Shown here: in pieces, positions 35,193-44,638 of the stretch
Position numbering within the stretch: the first letter of the stretch is position 1
Layout of the letters: each line of letters opens with the position of its first letter
Assembly: GCF_026339875.1 (NCBI RefSeq)
Contig: NZ_JAPEPZ010000001.1
Span: 3,968,001-4,032,000, forward strand
Length of the DNA stretch: 64,000 bases
Direction: 5' to 3'
From: Streptomyces sp. NBC_01571
GTDB taxonomy: Bacteria > Actinomycetota > Actinomycetes > Streptomycetales > Streptomycetaceae
Made by a program: the position numbers and the translations under genes
Notes under the pieces: generated by a model
What the model was told of the DNA's origin: nothing
Seen by the model: only the letters and a program-made list of their open reading frames with translations
The model's database searches: none

Positions 35193-35232
35193 CCCAACAC
35201 GCTTTCCAGCTGTGGTGGTGGGGTGTTGGGCT
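35193..35232 (+). terminator. Hairpin after the small acidic protein gene
   Basis: Perfect 9-bp stem GCCCAACAC (35193-35201) / GTGTTGGGC (35224-35232), 22-base loop, 8 bases after the stop codon. The remaining gap to 35551 (about 320 bp) holds only short open frames with no recognisable product. Confidence 0.55.
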
Positions 35233-35551
35233 GTGTGCAGGGGTGTTCACCTGGGTTCATGACCGGCCGGCCCGTGGCCAGGAGCGGCCTTCAGGTCTCG
35301 GCTGAACGTCGGCGGACTGTGGGGGCACAAAGGTCTTCGGGAGCCACCTCGGGACTACGTCACGGTGCGGCTCGCGGACGACACCAGGGTCCGCCGGCTG
35401 CCCTGCTGGACGCGCTGGCCGAATTTCTCTGAGCAGGGGGAGGGAAGCCCTCGCGTGGGCCGATCTTGGCTGATATACGCTGCGCCTGACTTGATCGAAC
35501 AGATCGGCGAATCCGTGCCACCGGATACGCCCTGCCCGGGGGGGCATTCCC

Positions 35552-37723
35552 ATGACTTCGCAGTTCCGCGCGGTGCTCGGCATCGCGCTCACTCCCGTCC
35601 TCACCCTGGCGGCCGCGGCCCCGGCCGCCGCCCACACCACGGCCGCGGTCGCGGCCACCGGCACCACCGCCACGGCCACCGGCACTGCCCCGGCCGCCGT
35701 CGAGACGCGTGCGCCGGGCCCGTGGGGCACCCGCACCCTGCACGCCCCGAACCCCAACCCCGTCTCCGCCTCGGGTGGGGTGAACGCCTTGGAGTCGGCC
35801 GGGAACGGCGCCCTCGTCTCCCTCACCGGCGACGGGCTCTCCCGTTCCACCCGGATCCGGCCCGCCGGCAGCACCCGCTGGCTCGCCCCGCAGACCTGGC
35901 CGGACGCCGGCGGGTACAACACCGAGCTTGTCTCGCTCGGCGACGGGTCAGTGCGTCTGGTCTGGCGGGGCGAGCGTGCCGACGACCACAACAACTACTG
36001 GCTGAAGGTGGCCACCCTCGCGCCCGGCGCGACCGCCTTCTCCGAGCCCGAGTACGTCGCCGCGGTCCCCCAGAAGGGCTACCACCACCTGGCGGCGGCC
36101 CCCGACGGCCGGCTGGTCGCCGTGTGGTCGGTCTCCGGTGTGGTGAAGGCCGCCGAGAAGACCGGCCCGCGGGCCGCGTGGACCGCTCCGGCCGACCTCA
36201 ACGAGCAGCCGCCGTCCGGCAGCCGGGACATTTCCGGCATGGACCTGGCGGTCGCCAAGGACGGCACCGCCCTGCTGGTGTGGCAGTGGCAGGCAAGCAA
36301 GGCCGTCGTCGCCCTGGAGAAGGCCCCCGGTGCGTCCGCCTGGACCGCGGCCCAGGACTTCCCGGTCCCGGGCGTGGACCTGGCGCGCCCGAAGGTGTTC
36401 GCTGATCCACAGGGCGGCTTCGACGTCTTCTACGACGACACCGCGCACCTCATGCACACGCGCCGGCCCGTCGGCGCCACGCAGTGGAGCACCCCGCGGT
36501 CCGCCGCCAACTATGGCAGCACGTACGGGATGACGGCGCCCGTCTACCTGCCCGACGGCGACCTCTTCGTCGCCGGCGGGCCCGGCTACTCGACCGGCCC
36601 CTGGTACGCGGTGCGCTCGGCGGCCACTGGCGCCTGGCAGCCGTACACGCAGCCCTTCTCCACGCACGAGAAGGTGCGCGCGGTCGACGCGGCCGCCACC
36701 TCGGGCGGCACGGTCACGGTGACGTGGCGGGAGGGCTACTCGAGCGAGGAGTACACGATGGCCGCCGTCTTCAAGGGCGGCACCTGGTCCGCCCCGCGGC
36801 GGCTGAGCGCGACGAGTGCCCAGTTCACCGGGGCGCCCCAGGTGGCCGCCGACGAGCTCGGCCGGCCCGTCGTGCTGTGGGACGAGTACAAGCGGACCGA
36901 GACGAACAGCTTCGTCCTGGACGGCGTCTACCAGGCCACCACCACCAGCCGGGCGTTGCCCAAGTGGCGTGACTACACGGACGACGGCAAGGCCGACCTG
37001 TTCGGCCGCAACAGCACCGGGCTGAAGGTGTACGCGGGCGACGCGACGAAGCTGTCCGCGGGGCAGCGCGCGAGCAGCTGGCCGACGGGCACGCTCGTGC
37101 TGCCGTTCGGCGACCTCGACGGCGACCACTGCAGCGACGTGTTCGTCCGCTACCCGAAGGGCGAGGCCCGCGTCTACCCGACGATCTGCGGCGGGCTGCC
37201 CGACCAGCAGTCGTTCCACGTCAAGGTCTCCTCGGACTGGAGCGGGTACGACGCGGTCGTCTCGCCAGGCGACGTGACGGGCGACGGGCGGGCCGACCTG
37301 CTGACCCGGTCCGCCTCGACCGGGAAGCTCTACTTGTACGCGAACAACGGCGCGGGCGGCTTCAAGGCCCGCTCGCTCGCCGGGTCCGGCTTCGGCGGCT
37401 ACAAGAGGCTGATCGCCGCCGGGGACCTCGACGGCGACGGCAAGAACGACCTGCTGGCCCTCGACGCGTCGAACGAGCTGTGGCGGTTCAGGGGTACCGG
37501 CGCCGGCACGTTCACGCCCCGGTCGCTGGTCTTCAAGGACTGGGGCACCTCCTACAAGGACGTCGTCGGCGGGCTCGATCTGTCCGGGGACGGCCGGGCC
37601 GACCTGATCTCGCTGGACAAGGACGGCCGGGCCTGGCTGAACCGGGGCAACGGCCACGGCGGCTTCGACAACCGGTCGCAGGTCGGCAAGGCCACGAACT
37701 GGTCGGACATCCGCATCTCCTAA
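35552..37723 (+). CDS. Secreted FG-GAP/VCBS repeat protein
   Basis: Secreted protein, 723 aa. A signal peptide (hydrophobic core around residues 8-28, ending AAAHTTA) is followed by a Thr/Ala linker, a beta-propeller-like central region (about 60-470) and C-terminal FG-GAP calcium-binding repeats (about 475-723). The repeats have D-x-D-G-D/N-x-x-D-D/L loops, for example YTDDGKADLF, GDLDGDHCSDVF, GDVTGDGRADLL, GDLDGDGKNDLL and LDLSGDGRADLI. Streptomyces proteins of this type are extracellular and of unknown ligand. ATG 35552 is preceded by a G-run (35538-35544). Monocistronic with its own terminator. Confidence 0.9.
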   Translation: MTSQFRAVLGIALTPVLTLAAAAPAAAHTTAAVAATGTTATATGTAPAAVETRAPGPWGTRTLHAPNPNPVSASGGVNALESAGNGALVSLTGDGLSRSTRIRPAGSTRWLAPQTWPDAGGYNTELVSLGDGSVRLVWRGERADDHNNYWLKVATLAPGATAFSEPEYVAAVPQKGYHHLAAAPDGRLVAVWSVSGVVKAAEKTGPRAAWTAPADLNEQPPSGSRDISGMDLAVAKDGTALLVWQWQASKAVVALEKAPGASAWTAAQDFPVPGVDLARPKVFADPQGGFDVFYDDTAHLMHTRRPVGATQWSTPRSAANYGSTYGMTAPVYLPDGDLFVAGGPGYSTGPWYAVRSAATGAWQPYTQPFSTHEKVRAVDAAATSGGTVTVTWREGYSSEEYTMAAVFKGGTWSAPRRLSATSAQFTGAPQVAADELGRPVVLWDEYKRTETNSFVLDGVYQATTTSRALPKWRDYTDDGKADLFGRNSTGLKVYAGDATKLSAGQRASSWPTGTLVLPFGDLDGDHCSDVFVRYPKGEARVYPTICGGLPDQQSFHVKVSSDWSGYDAVVSPGDVTGDGRADLLTRSASTGKLYLYANNGAGGFKARSLAGSGFGGYKRLIAAGDLDGDGKNDLLALDASNELWRFRGTGAGTFTPRSLVFKDWGTSYKDVVGGLDLSGDGRADLISLDKDGRAWLNRGNGHGGFDNRSQVGKATNWSDIRIS

Positions 37724-37881
37724 CGGCGCGGATCCGGGGGCCACTCGGGACCACGGGGGTTTTGGGGGCCGGCTTCGCGTCTGGTTCCGGTTCCGGCGGG
37801 TCCGTCCGGACCACCTCGACCCGGAAGGGCAGCGGACCGGCCGGGTCAGGCATCCGCAGTCGCGCCGTGACGCCCGGCCGA

Positions 37882-37917
37882 GCAGGGCGCCGTCCACTTT
37901 TATGGACGGCGCTCTGC
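37882..37917 (+). terminator. Strong hairpin after the FG-GAP gene
   Basis: 15-bp stem with one wobble (left arm 37882-37896, loop CTTTTA, right arm 37903-37917), about 160 bases after the stop. No gene is supported between 37724 and 38114. Confidence 0.65.
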
Positions 37918-38114
37918 CCTTGGGGCGTTTCCAGGCCCGCTGCCCCTGCACGGACGACACGCTGCGGCCTGAGTCAGACACCTTCGAGGAGACGTTCCTC
38001 GTCCAAGTCCAAGCGGACCGGACGCGGGGCGACTGGATCGATCCGACAAACGGTTCCTTCGAGACCAGTGGTTCGCAGCCGCCACACCGACGCGGGTGTT
38101 CCCAGCTGCAGGTC

Positions 38115-38266
38115 CTACGCGTCGACTGCGCCGTCAACGGCGGCCGGGTCGAGGGAGTCGATGTCCTCCATGAATCTCAGCATCCGGGCGTTGGCCAGGT
38201 CGGGGTGGTCGATCTGCGGTCCGTGGCCAGTTGCCGCGACGATTTCGGCGCGGGCGCCGGGGATGA
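38115..38266 (-). pseudogene. C-terminal remnant of an alpha/beta-hydrolase gene
   Basis: Reading the minus strand from 38266 gives VIPGARAEIVAATGHGPQID, then HPDLANARMLRFMEDI and about 15 more residues to TAG at 38115-38117. This matches the typical end of alpha/beta hydrolases (catalytic His in ATGHGPQIDHP). Two codons upstream of the remnant the frame meets a TGA and no similarity continues. The 5' nine-tenths of the gene is therefore gone, apparently replaced by the integrase segment that begins about 100 bp further on. Confidence 0.7.
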
Positions 38267-38371
38267 CACGCGGTCACCTGGGCCGATGTGTGGAAGTCAT
38301 CGACGAGGTGGCACACGACGACGACGAGCCGTTCTCCACAGTCGTGGTCACCCCACCCGTGCAGGGGTGGA

Positions 38372-39471
38372 GAACGCAAGAACACCGCCAAGACCCTGCC
38401 GGCCGTCACGATCGCCCTGCTACGGGCCCAGCCAGCCCAGTTCGCCCCGGTGGCAGTGCGGACCGCGTTGCGTGAGTGGGCGTTCAACGCGTCCCGTCGT
38501 GCCGAAGCCCCCCGGGACGTGGTGACCATCCTCAGGTGGGTGGAACGCAACTCTCTGCCCGTCTCGGCCTGGGAGGACGCCAAGAGGGCCGATGAGGTCC
38601 TGAGAGCCGTCGACACGCGCCTCGACGGCAGGCGGGCGGCGGCCTGGTCCAGGAAGCGGCACCGCCGGATCCTCAACGTCGTCATGAAGCACGCGATCCG
38701 GCGGCGCGTCCCGCGGACCAACCCGCTCCCCAAGGGCAAGGAGTCGACGGCCGTCACCAGGACCAGCAACGCCGTGGACAAGCGGTCCTTGCCGAACGCG
38801 GACCAGGCGGCGGCGCTCCTCGACTGGATCCGGCGCCGGCCTCGCGGCGGAAAGCGGCTGCACGCGTTCTTCGCGACGCTGTACTACTGCGGTCTCCGGC
38901 CGGAGGAAGCGGTGGCCATGCGCGTGCACGACGTCACCCCCCCGGCCCGGATGCCGCGGACCAGTGGTGCGAGCTGCTGATCCACACGGCGACCCCGGAG
39001 GTCGGCAAGCAGTGGACCGACACCGGAGAGATCCACGAGGAACGCGACCTGAAGGGCCGCGCCGAGGGCGAGACACGCAGCGCGCCGGGGCATCCGTCAC
39101 TGACCCGCATCCTGCGGCAGCACATCGAGGACGAACGGCTCAAGCCCGGTGACCTGCTCTTCCAGGGGGAGAACGGCGGCATTCTCGCGGGCTCGGTGAT
39201 CCGCCGGGCATGGCGCGGCGCGCGGAAGGCCGTCCTGCCCCCACACGTCTTCGAGTCGCCCACGGGACGGCGCGTGTACGACAACCGCCACACCCGCCTG
39301 ACCAAGTGGCTGAACGACGGGATTCCACCCGCACAGGTGGCGGACTGGGCCGGCAACAGCGTCCCGGTGCTCCTGGCGACCTACGCGCGATGCGTCGAAG
39401 GGCAGCTTCCTGACCTGAAACGGCGCCTCGAAACCGCGGGAGATCTCCTCGAGCCGCCCGACGCGGGCTGA
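38372..39471 (+). pseudogene. Tyrosine recombinase (integrase), 5'-truncated and frameshifted
   Basis: Phage/AICE-type tyrosine integrase remains in two frames. From about 38372 to 38940 the first frame encodes the core-binding domain (AKTLPAVTIALLRAQ, REWAFNASRR) and the catalytic start YYCGLRPEEAVAMRVHDV with the first Arg. At a run of seven C (38937-38943) the frame shifts by -1; the second frame continues DAADQWCELLIHTATPEVGK, RLKPGDLLFQGENGG and the catalytic box RVYDNRHTRLTKWLN, WAGNS, with Tyr in ATYARC, to TGA 39471. An eighth C would restore one frame. The first residues of the N-terminal domain and any start codon are missing. It lies 180 bp from the 3' end of tRNA-Arg, the usual attachment arrangement. 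Confidence 0.85.
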
Positions 39472-39617
39472 GGCTTCCCGCCCGAAAACTTCGACACGTA
39501 TTCGACACAGCCACCCGCGAAAACCCGGTGACAGCCGGACGGCCCCGGACCTTGCCCTTGATCATCGCGGCGGTGTTCGGGGCTTCGTCGGTCCGAGGGA
39601 AACATGCCCTGACCTGC

Positions 39618-39642
39618 AAAAAGCCCTCCCATAGGGGAGGGC
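39618..39642 (-). terminator. Terminator of tRNA-Arg
   Basis: On the minus strand GCCCTCCC / GGGAGGGC forms a perfect 8-bp stem (39642-39623) with a 4-base loop followed by TTTTT (39622-39618), 10 bases beyond the tRNA 3' end. Confidence 0.85.
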
Positions 39643-39651
39643 GGAGACTTG

Positions 39652-39724
39652 CGCCCCCGGCAGGACTCGAACCTGCGGCCAAGCGCTTAGAAGGCGCCTG
39701 CTCTATCCACTGAGCTACGGGGGC
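39652..39724 (-). tRNA. tRNA-Arg (anticodon UCU)
   Basis: 73-nt cloverleaf on the minus strand. Acceptor GCCCCCG/CGGGGGC with discriminator G, D stem GCTC/GAGC, anticodon stem GGCGC/GCGCT with loop CTTCTAA (anticodon TCT), T arm GCAGG-TTCGAGT-CCTGC. No CCA is encoded. It reads AGA, a rare codon in high-GC Streptomyces. The adjacent broken integrase suggests its 3' end served as an attachment site. Confidence 0.97.
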
Positions 39725-39781
39725 CGGGTGTGGTGGCCGGTGTCGCAGTGCCCGGGTGTGGGCCGATCCGTGACCTTGTCG

Positions 39782-39814
39782 GGGACAAGGATAGGGCTCC
39801 CGGGTCCTTGTCCC
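39782..39814. promoter_or_regulatory. Perfect 10-bp inverted repeat between tRNA-Arg and dynA
   Basis: GGGACAAGGA (39782-39791) and TCCTTGTCCC (39805-39814), spacer 13; a third CCTTGTC half-site sits at 39774-39780. It lies in the 310-bp divergent gap between the tRNA and the dynamin-like operon, so it may be a regulator site for either. Confidence 0.45.
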
Positions 39815-40034
39815 TGGCGCTTCACCTCCGTGGCTCGATGTGGAGGTTCAGTGAAGCGGTCCTGATAATCGCAGGCAGGTACGAATCATGCACCGCTTTT
39901 GGCGCCCGGCGCCCCGGGTGTTGTGCACTCGTTATGCCTGCACCCCAGTCGCCCCTTCCGCCCCATGTGTCCTGTCGGCGCGCAGGCGTGGCCATATGCT
40001 TCAGAAAGCCTCCAAAATTGGGCATTCTTCGCAT

Positions 40035-41642
40035 GTGGTGACCTTGGACGTACGGCCCCAGCTGCTCGACGCACTCTCCGCCCTGCGCGACCGTGTCGCC
40101 GCCGCACGCTTCCCGCTGCCCCTGGCGGGGGCTCCACGCGCGCGTGCCAACCGCGACGAACTGCTCGCACAGCTCAACGACTATTTGGTGCCCCGGTTGA
40201 GAGACCCCGAAGCGCCGCTTCTGGCCGTGATCGGTGGATCCACCGGGGCGGGTAAATCCACCCTCGTCAACTCCATTGTGGGACGCCGGGTCAGCGAGGC
40301 CGGGGTACTCCGGCCGACGACCCGTACACCGGTACTGGTGTGTCATCCGGAGGATCATCACTGGTTCAGCGGAATGCGGGTGCTCCCCGACCTCACCCGT
40401 GTGTGGATGCCCCACCAGGAGCCCGGCGACGACCTGCCCGCATCCGTCGAGCGAGGCGAACGGGTGCTGCGGGTCGAGACCGTCGACACCCTCCCCCGCG
40501 GCCTCGCCCTGCTCGACGCCCCCGACGTCGACTCCTTGGTCGCCGAGAACCGCGTACTCGCCGCGGAACTGATCAGCGCGGCCGACATCTGGGTCATGGT
40601 GACCACGGCCGCGCGGTACGCCGATGCCGTCCCCTGGCACCTGCTGCGCACCGCCAAGGAGCACAAGGCGACCCTCGTCACCGTCCTCGACCGGGTGCCC
40701 CACCAGGTGGTGTCCGAGGTGTCGCGGCAGTACGGCGCCCTGCTGACCAAGGCCGGGCTCGGCGAGGTGCCCCGCTTCACGGTGCCCGAGCTGCCCGAGT
40801 CGGCGTGGGGTGGCGGCCTGCTGCCCGCCTCCGCCGTCGCGCCGTTGCGTACGTGGCTCGTGCACCAGACACAGGACGCAGGCGCCAGACGCCAGGCGAT
40901 GGCCCGTACCGCCCATGGGGTCCTCGACTCCCTGAATGTCCGGATGCCCGAACTGGCGAACGCGGCCGCGGCCCAGTACGCGGCCGCGCTGCGGCTCACC
41001 GCTGCCGTCGACGGCGCGTACGACAGGGAGCACGCGCGCGTGCAGGGGCGTTTGCAGGCCGGTGCCGTGCTCGCCGGGGACGCGCTCAAGCGGTGGCGCG
41101 CCTATCCGCTGGACTGCACCGCCGGCGAGTTGCTCGACTCGCTCGTCGAGAGTCTTGCCGCCCTGATGCTGTGCACCGTCACGGCCGCCGACGAGCGCGT
41201 GGACGAGGCCTGGCGCCGCGAACCGGCCGCCGGGGTTCCGGAGCTGACGGACCGGGACCCGGCCCTGGAGAGCCCCGAGCATCGGATCGGAGTGGCCGTA
41301 CGACGGTGGCGACGGGTCCTGGAGGAGTACGCCGAGGAGGAGGTCCGCCACCTCGACAAGAGCGCGGCCCCGGACACCGAGGCCGTCGCCGCGCTGGTCG
41401 CCACCACGCTCCTGGGCGGCAACAGGGCGCATGCCGCGGGTGAGCAGCTCGCCGACCGGATCGGCGCGCAGGGTGCCCTGCGGCTGCGCGAACGGGGCGG
41501 ACACCTCCTCACCGAGTACCTCGATCAGACGCTGCACACCGAGCGCGAACGGCGCCTGGCCCCGCTCGACGCCCTCGACGTCCATCCGGAGCCCCAGTCC
41601 GAACTCATCGCCGCGCTGTCCGTACTGCAGAAGGAGAGGTGA
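40035..41642 (+). CDS. dynA: Dynamin-like GTPase, DynA type
   Basis: Bacterial dynamin-like GTPase of 535 aa. The P-loop GGSTGAGKS is at residues 67-75, the switch segment [10 protein letters not shown] follows, and [10 protein letters not shown] fills the G3 position (DAPD). The rest is helical with two long coiled segments and no membrane helix. S. venezuelae DynA and DynB, encoded by an adjacent pair, stabilise FtsZ rings at sporulation septa; the pairing and the nearby ssbB support that identity. GTG 40035 (or 40038) is preferred; ATG 39996 is in frame but encodes an AT-rich, promoter-like stretch. It overlaps or abuts the next GTPase gene. Confidence 0.78.
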   Translation: MVTLDVRPQLLDALSALRDRVAAARFPLPLAGAPRARANRDELLAQLNDYLVPRLRDPEAPLLAVIGGSTGAGKSTLVNSIVGRRVSEAGVLRPTTRTPVLVCHPEDHHWFSGMRVLPDLTRVWMPHQEPGDDLPASVERGERVLRVETVDTLPRGLALLDAPDVDSLVAENRVLAAELISAADIWVMVTTAARYADAVPWHLLRTAKEHKATLVTVLDRVPHQVVSEVSRQYGALLTKAGLGEVPRFTVPELPESAWGGGLLPASAVAPLRTWLVHQTQDAGARRQAMARTAHGVLDSLNVRMPELANAAAAQYAAALRLTAAVDGAYDREHARVQGRLQAGAVLAGDALKRWRAYPLDCTAGELLDSLVESLAALMLCTVTAADERVDEAWRREPAAGVPELTDRDPALESPEHRIGVAVRRWRRVLEEYAEEEVRHLDKSAAPDTEAVAALVATTLLGGNRAHAAGEQLADRIGAQGALRLRERGGHLLTEYLDQTLHTERERRLAPLDALDVHPEPQSELIAALSVLQKER

Positions 41643-41647
41643 CCGCG

Positions 41648-43900
41648 ATGACCGCCGTCACAGACCACACGGACCACACGGACCACCCAGATCACACGAA
41701 TCGCTCAGATCACACGGGCCACGCCGCTCACATCGAGCACGCCGGTGACGGGTCCTCCGAAAACGGCGTGTCGGACCACGACCCGTCCGAGCGGGATGCC
41801 TCCGCCCAGGACGCCTCCGCCCAGGGCACACCGGGCGACGGCCCCTCCTGGGGGTCCCACGACGAGGACCGGTCTCCGGCGGCGGCCCGCAAGGAAATCG
41901 CGGACAGGGAGCCCGCACCTGGGACGGCCCGGGACGGCCACAAGGACCGCAACGACCACGAGGCCCGCACGGACCGTGAGGCCCGCGAGGGCCACGGAAC
42001 CCATGAGCCGCGCGAGAACCGTGCGGCCCGCGAGACCCGCGAGGGCACCGAGGACACTGAGGACACCGGGAACCGCCCCCCGGGCACCCCTCACCGCGCC
42101 GGCCACACGCCCCTGGAGCGCGACCCGGCACACACGCGCGTGAAGGACGACGCCGGGCACGCGCGCGTGAAGGGCGACGGCGCCCCCGCCCGTACCGAAG
42201 CCGAGTCCGTCTGGGACGACGGGCTGATCGCCCGCCGCGCGTCCGACGCCCCCACGGCTCAGGAAACCCCGGCCCCGGAGGTCAGGACCGCCACCCAGGC
42301 CCCGCCGCCCCCTCTCGCGTACGACGGGCCCCTGCGGTCGCGACTCGACGCGCTCCGGGAGCTGGTCGGACTGTCGCGCGCCCGTCTCGACGCCAGGACG
42401 CTCGCCGAGGCGGGCAGGGTTCTCGACGAGGCGGCCGCGCGGCGCAAGCTCTCCGGACAGCACACCGTCGTCGCCATCGCCGGCGCCACCGGCAGCGGCA
42501 AGTCGCAGCTCTTCAACGCGCTCGCCGGGGTGACCATCTCGGAGACCGGCGTCCGCAGGCCGACCACCGCGGCGCCCATCGCCTGCAGTTGGAGCGACGG
42601 CGCGGCGACGCTCATCGACCGGCTCGGCATCCCGGGGCGGCTGCGCAGGCGTCCTCTGCAGAGCCCGGAAACGGATGCCCAGTTGCACGGCCTCGTCCTG
42701 GTCGACCTGCCCGACCACGACTCCGCCGCCGTCCAGCACCGCGAACACGTGGATCGCATCCTGGCGCTCGTCGACGCGGTCATCTGGGTCGTGGATCCCG
42801 AGAAGTACGCGGACGCCATGCTTCATGAGCGCTATCTGCGGCCCATGGCGGGGCACGCGGAGGTCTCCTTCGTGGTCCTCAACCAGGTGGACCGGCTGCC
42901 CGGCGAGGCCGCCGACCAGGTCCTCGACGACCTGCGCAGGCTGCTCGACGAGGACGGGATCGCGCTGGGCGAGTACGGCGAACCGGGCGCGACCGTGCTC
43001 GCGCTGTCCGCGCTCACCGGGGAAGGCGTCGGCGAACTGCGGGAGGCACTCGGGCAGTTCGTGGCCGAGCGCGGCGCCGCCGCACGTCGAATCTCGGCCG
43101 ATCTCGACGCGGCCGCCACTCGGCTGCGGCCCCTGTACGCGACCGGTCAGCGCACGGGGCTCAGCGAGGAGGCGCGCGACGAGTTCTCGGACCGGCTCGC
43201 GGACGCGGTGGGCGCCACCGCGGCCGGCCAGGCGGCCGAGCGCGCGTGGCGCCGCAACGCCAACCGCGCCTGCGGCACACCCTGGCTGCGGCTGTGGCGC
43301 TGGTGCCAGGACCGGCGCGACCCACCGACCGGACGGCATGCGCTGCGGATGCCCGCCGACGAGGAGGCCACGGCTCGCCAGCGTGTCGAGCAGGCCGTCC
43401 GTACGGTGGCGGACCGGGCGGCCCGCGGTCTCCCCGCGCCCTGGGCACTGGCGGTGCGCGAGGCGGCCGTACGCGGCGCACGGGGGCTGCCGGAGGCTCT
43501 GGACGAGATGGCGACGCGTGCCGCGACACCGGCGGGGCGGCCGCCACGGCCGGGCTGGTGGCCGGTCGCCGTCCTCGCGCAGGCGTCGATGACGATCCTT
43601 CAGGTCGTCGGCGGGCTGTGGCTGCTGGGGCAGATCGTCGGGTTCATGGCGCCGAACCTCTGGGTGCCGGTGCTGCTGATGGTGGCGGGCATCATCGGCG
43701 GCCCGTTCGTCGAGTGGAGCAGCAGACTGGCGGCGCGCGGGCCGGCCCGGCGGTACGGACTCGACGCGGAACGACGGTTGCGGGAGGCCGCCGCCGGGTG
43801 CGGGCGGGCGCGGGTCCTGGATCCGGTGGCGGCGGAGCTGCTGCGGTATCGGGAGGTACGGGAGCAGTTCGGGCGGGTCACGGGGGCTTCGGTCGGTTGA
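41648..43900 (+). CDS. dynB: Membrane-associated dynamin-like GTPase, DynB type
   Basis: 750-aa GTPase. Its first 215 residues are a low-complexity, charged region rich in His, Asp, Thr, Glu and Arg (repeated DHT, ARE and TRE motifs). Then comes the GTPase domain: P-loop GATGSGKS at 279-286, switch RRPTTAAPIA, G3 LVDLPDHDS, G4 NQVDRL. A hydrophobic hairpin near residues 640-690 (ASMTILQVVGGLWLLGQIVG, VPVLLMVAGIIGGPF) anchors it in the membrane. ATG 41648 has GGAGAGG 8 bases upstream; GTG 41639, overlapping the dynA stop, is an alternative. Expected to act with DynA at sporulation septa. Confidence 0.78.
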   Translation: MTAVTDHTDHTDHPDHTNRSDHTGHAAHIEHAGDGSSENGVSDHDPSERDASAQDASAQGTPGDGPSWGSHDEDRSPAAARKEIADREPAPGTARDGHKDRNDHEARTDREAREGHGTHEPRENRAARETREGTEDTEDTGNRPPGTPHRAGHTPLERDPAHTRVKDDAGHARVKGDGAPARTEAESVWDDGLIARRASDAPTAQETPAPEVRTATQAPPPPLAYDGPLRSRLDALRELVGLSRARLDARTLAEAGRVLDEAAARRKLSGQHTVVAIAGATGSGKSQLFNALAGVTISETGVRRPTTAAPIACSWSDGAATLIDRLGIPGRLRRRPLQSPETDAQLHGLVLVDLPDHDSAAVQHREHVDRILALVDAVIWVVDPEKYADAMLHERYLRPMAGHAEVSFVVLNQVDRLPGEAADQVLDDLRRLLDEDGIALGEYGEPGATVLALSALTGEGVGELREALGQFVAERGAAARRISADLDAAATRLRPLYATGQRTGLSEEARDEFSDRLADAVGATAAGQAAERAWRRNANRACGTPWLRLWRWCQDRRDPPTGRHALRMPADEEATARQRVEQAVRTVADRAARGLPAPWALAVREAAVRGARGLPEALDEMATRAATPAGRPPRPGWWPVAVLAQASMTILQVVGGLWLLGQIVGFMAPNLWVPVLLMVAGIIGGPFVEWSSRLAARGPARRYGLDAERRLREAAAGCGRARVLDPVAAELLRYREVREQFGRVTGASVG

Positions 43901-43929
43901 CCGGGCTGGCCGGTTGACCGGGGCTGGTC
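43894..43929 (+). repeat. Degenerate GGTTGACCGGG repeats at the dynB end
   Basis: CGGTTGACCGGG-CTGG at 43894-43909 is repeated as CGGTTGACCGGGGCTGG at 43911-43927, and further diverged GGCTGG/GGTCGG units run to about 44010. The first unit contains the dynB stop codon. The 267-bp gap to ssbB otherwise holds no gene. Confidence 0.65.
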
Positions 43930-44167
43930 GGCTGGCCAGGGCTGGTGGTGGACCCGGACTGGTCGCCTGTCCGGGGCCGGTCGGTTGAGGACCGGGGCCG
44001 GACGACCGATGGCCTCGCACTCCTGCGGGTGAAGCGGTTGTCCACAATTCTCGGACCGTGCACAGCGTCCAGCGGGCTCGGCCCGGCGAAGGCAGTCTGA
44101 ACTCGCGGCGATCGCAGCGCATGCGATCGCCGCGACAGACGCAGTCGTACGGGAGAGGGGTCCGGGC

Positions 44168-44638
44168 ATGAACGAGACGATGGTCTGCGCGGTGGGCAAC
44201 GTGGCGACGCAGCCGGTGTACCGAGAGCTGGCGAGCGGGGCTTCGGCGAGGTTCCGCCTCGCGGTGACGGCGCGGTACTGGGACCGCGAGAAGAGCACGT
44301 GGACGGACGGGCACACCAACTTCTTCACCGTGTGGGCCAATCGAGCGCTCGCCACCAACGTGGGGGCGTCCCTGTCGGTGGGCGATCCCGTCATCGTGCA
44401 GGGCAGGCTGAAGGTACGCACCGAGGTGCGCGAGGGACAGAGCTGGACGTCGGCGGACATCGACGCGGTGGCGATCGGCCACGACCTCTCACGCGGCACT
44501 TCGGCTTTCCGGCGCCCGCACAAGGAGGGTGACGCACCGTCGGCTTCCCGATCGCCCGAGCCCAACTGGGAGACGGAGCCCGGAAGTCCGCCCGAGGCAG
44601 CTACCCCTCCGCGGGCGACGCCGGCCGGGGTGACCTGA
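44168..44638 (+). CDS. ssbB: Single-stranded DNA-binding protein paralogue SsbB
   Basis: 156-aa SSB-family protein. The OB-fold occupies residues 1-110 (MVCAVGNVATQPVYREL, RFRLAVTARYWDREKSTWTD, FFTVWANRALA, GDPVIVQGRLKVR). The C-terminal 45 residues are Pro/Ser/Glu rich but lack the acidic DDIPF tip of the replicative SSB, which normally recruits partner proteins. In S. coelicolor SsbB, of the same length as I recall, is needed for proper chromosome segregation in spores. RBS GAGAGGGG lies upstream of ATG 44168. Its place after dynA-dynB fits a sporulation role. Confidence 0.88.
   Translation: MNETMVCAVGNVATQPVYRELASGASARFRLAVTARYWDREKSTWTDGHTNFFTVWANRALATNVGASLSVGDPVIVQGRLKVRTEVREGQSWTSADIDAVAIGHDLSRGTSAFRRPHKEGDAPSASRSPEPNWETEPGSPPEAATPPRATPAGVT

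Noticed and set aside
35948..38137. 729-codon minus-strand frame
   Set aside because: Antisense of the FG-GAP protein gene; no motif or ribosome binding site.
37902..38525. 207-codon frame between the FG-GAP gene and the integrase
   Set aside because: Starts inside a terminator hairpin and overlaps the hydrolase remnant and integrase; no recognisable domain.
38115..39724. Intact mobile element with attL and attR
   Set aside because: By eye I found no second copy of the tRNA-Arg 3' end in the window and no transfer or excisionase genes, so only a remnant is called.
39996..40034. Upstream ATG giving [13 protein letters not shown] before the dynA-like GTPase
   Set aside because: The stretch is AT-rich with poor Streptomyces codon bias and lacks a ribosome binding site; more likely promoter or leader.
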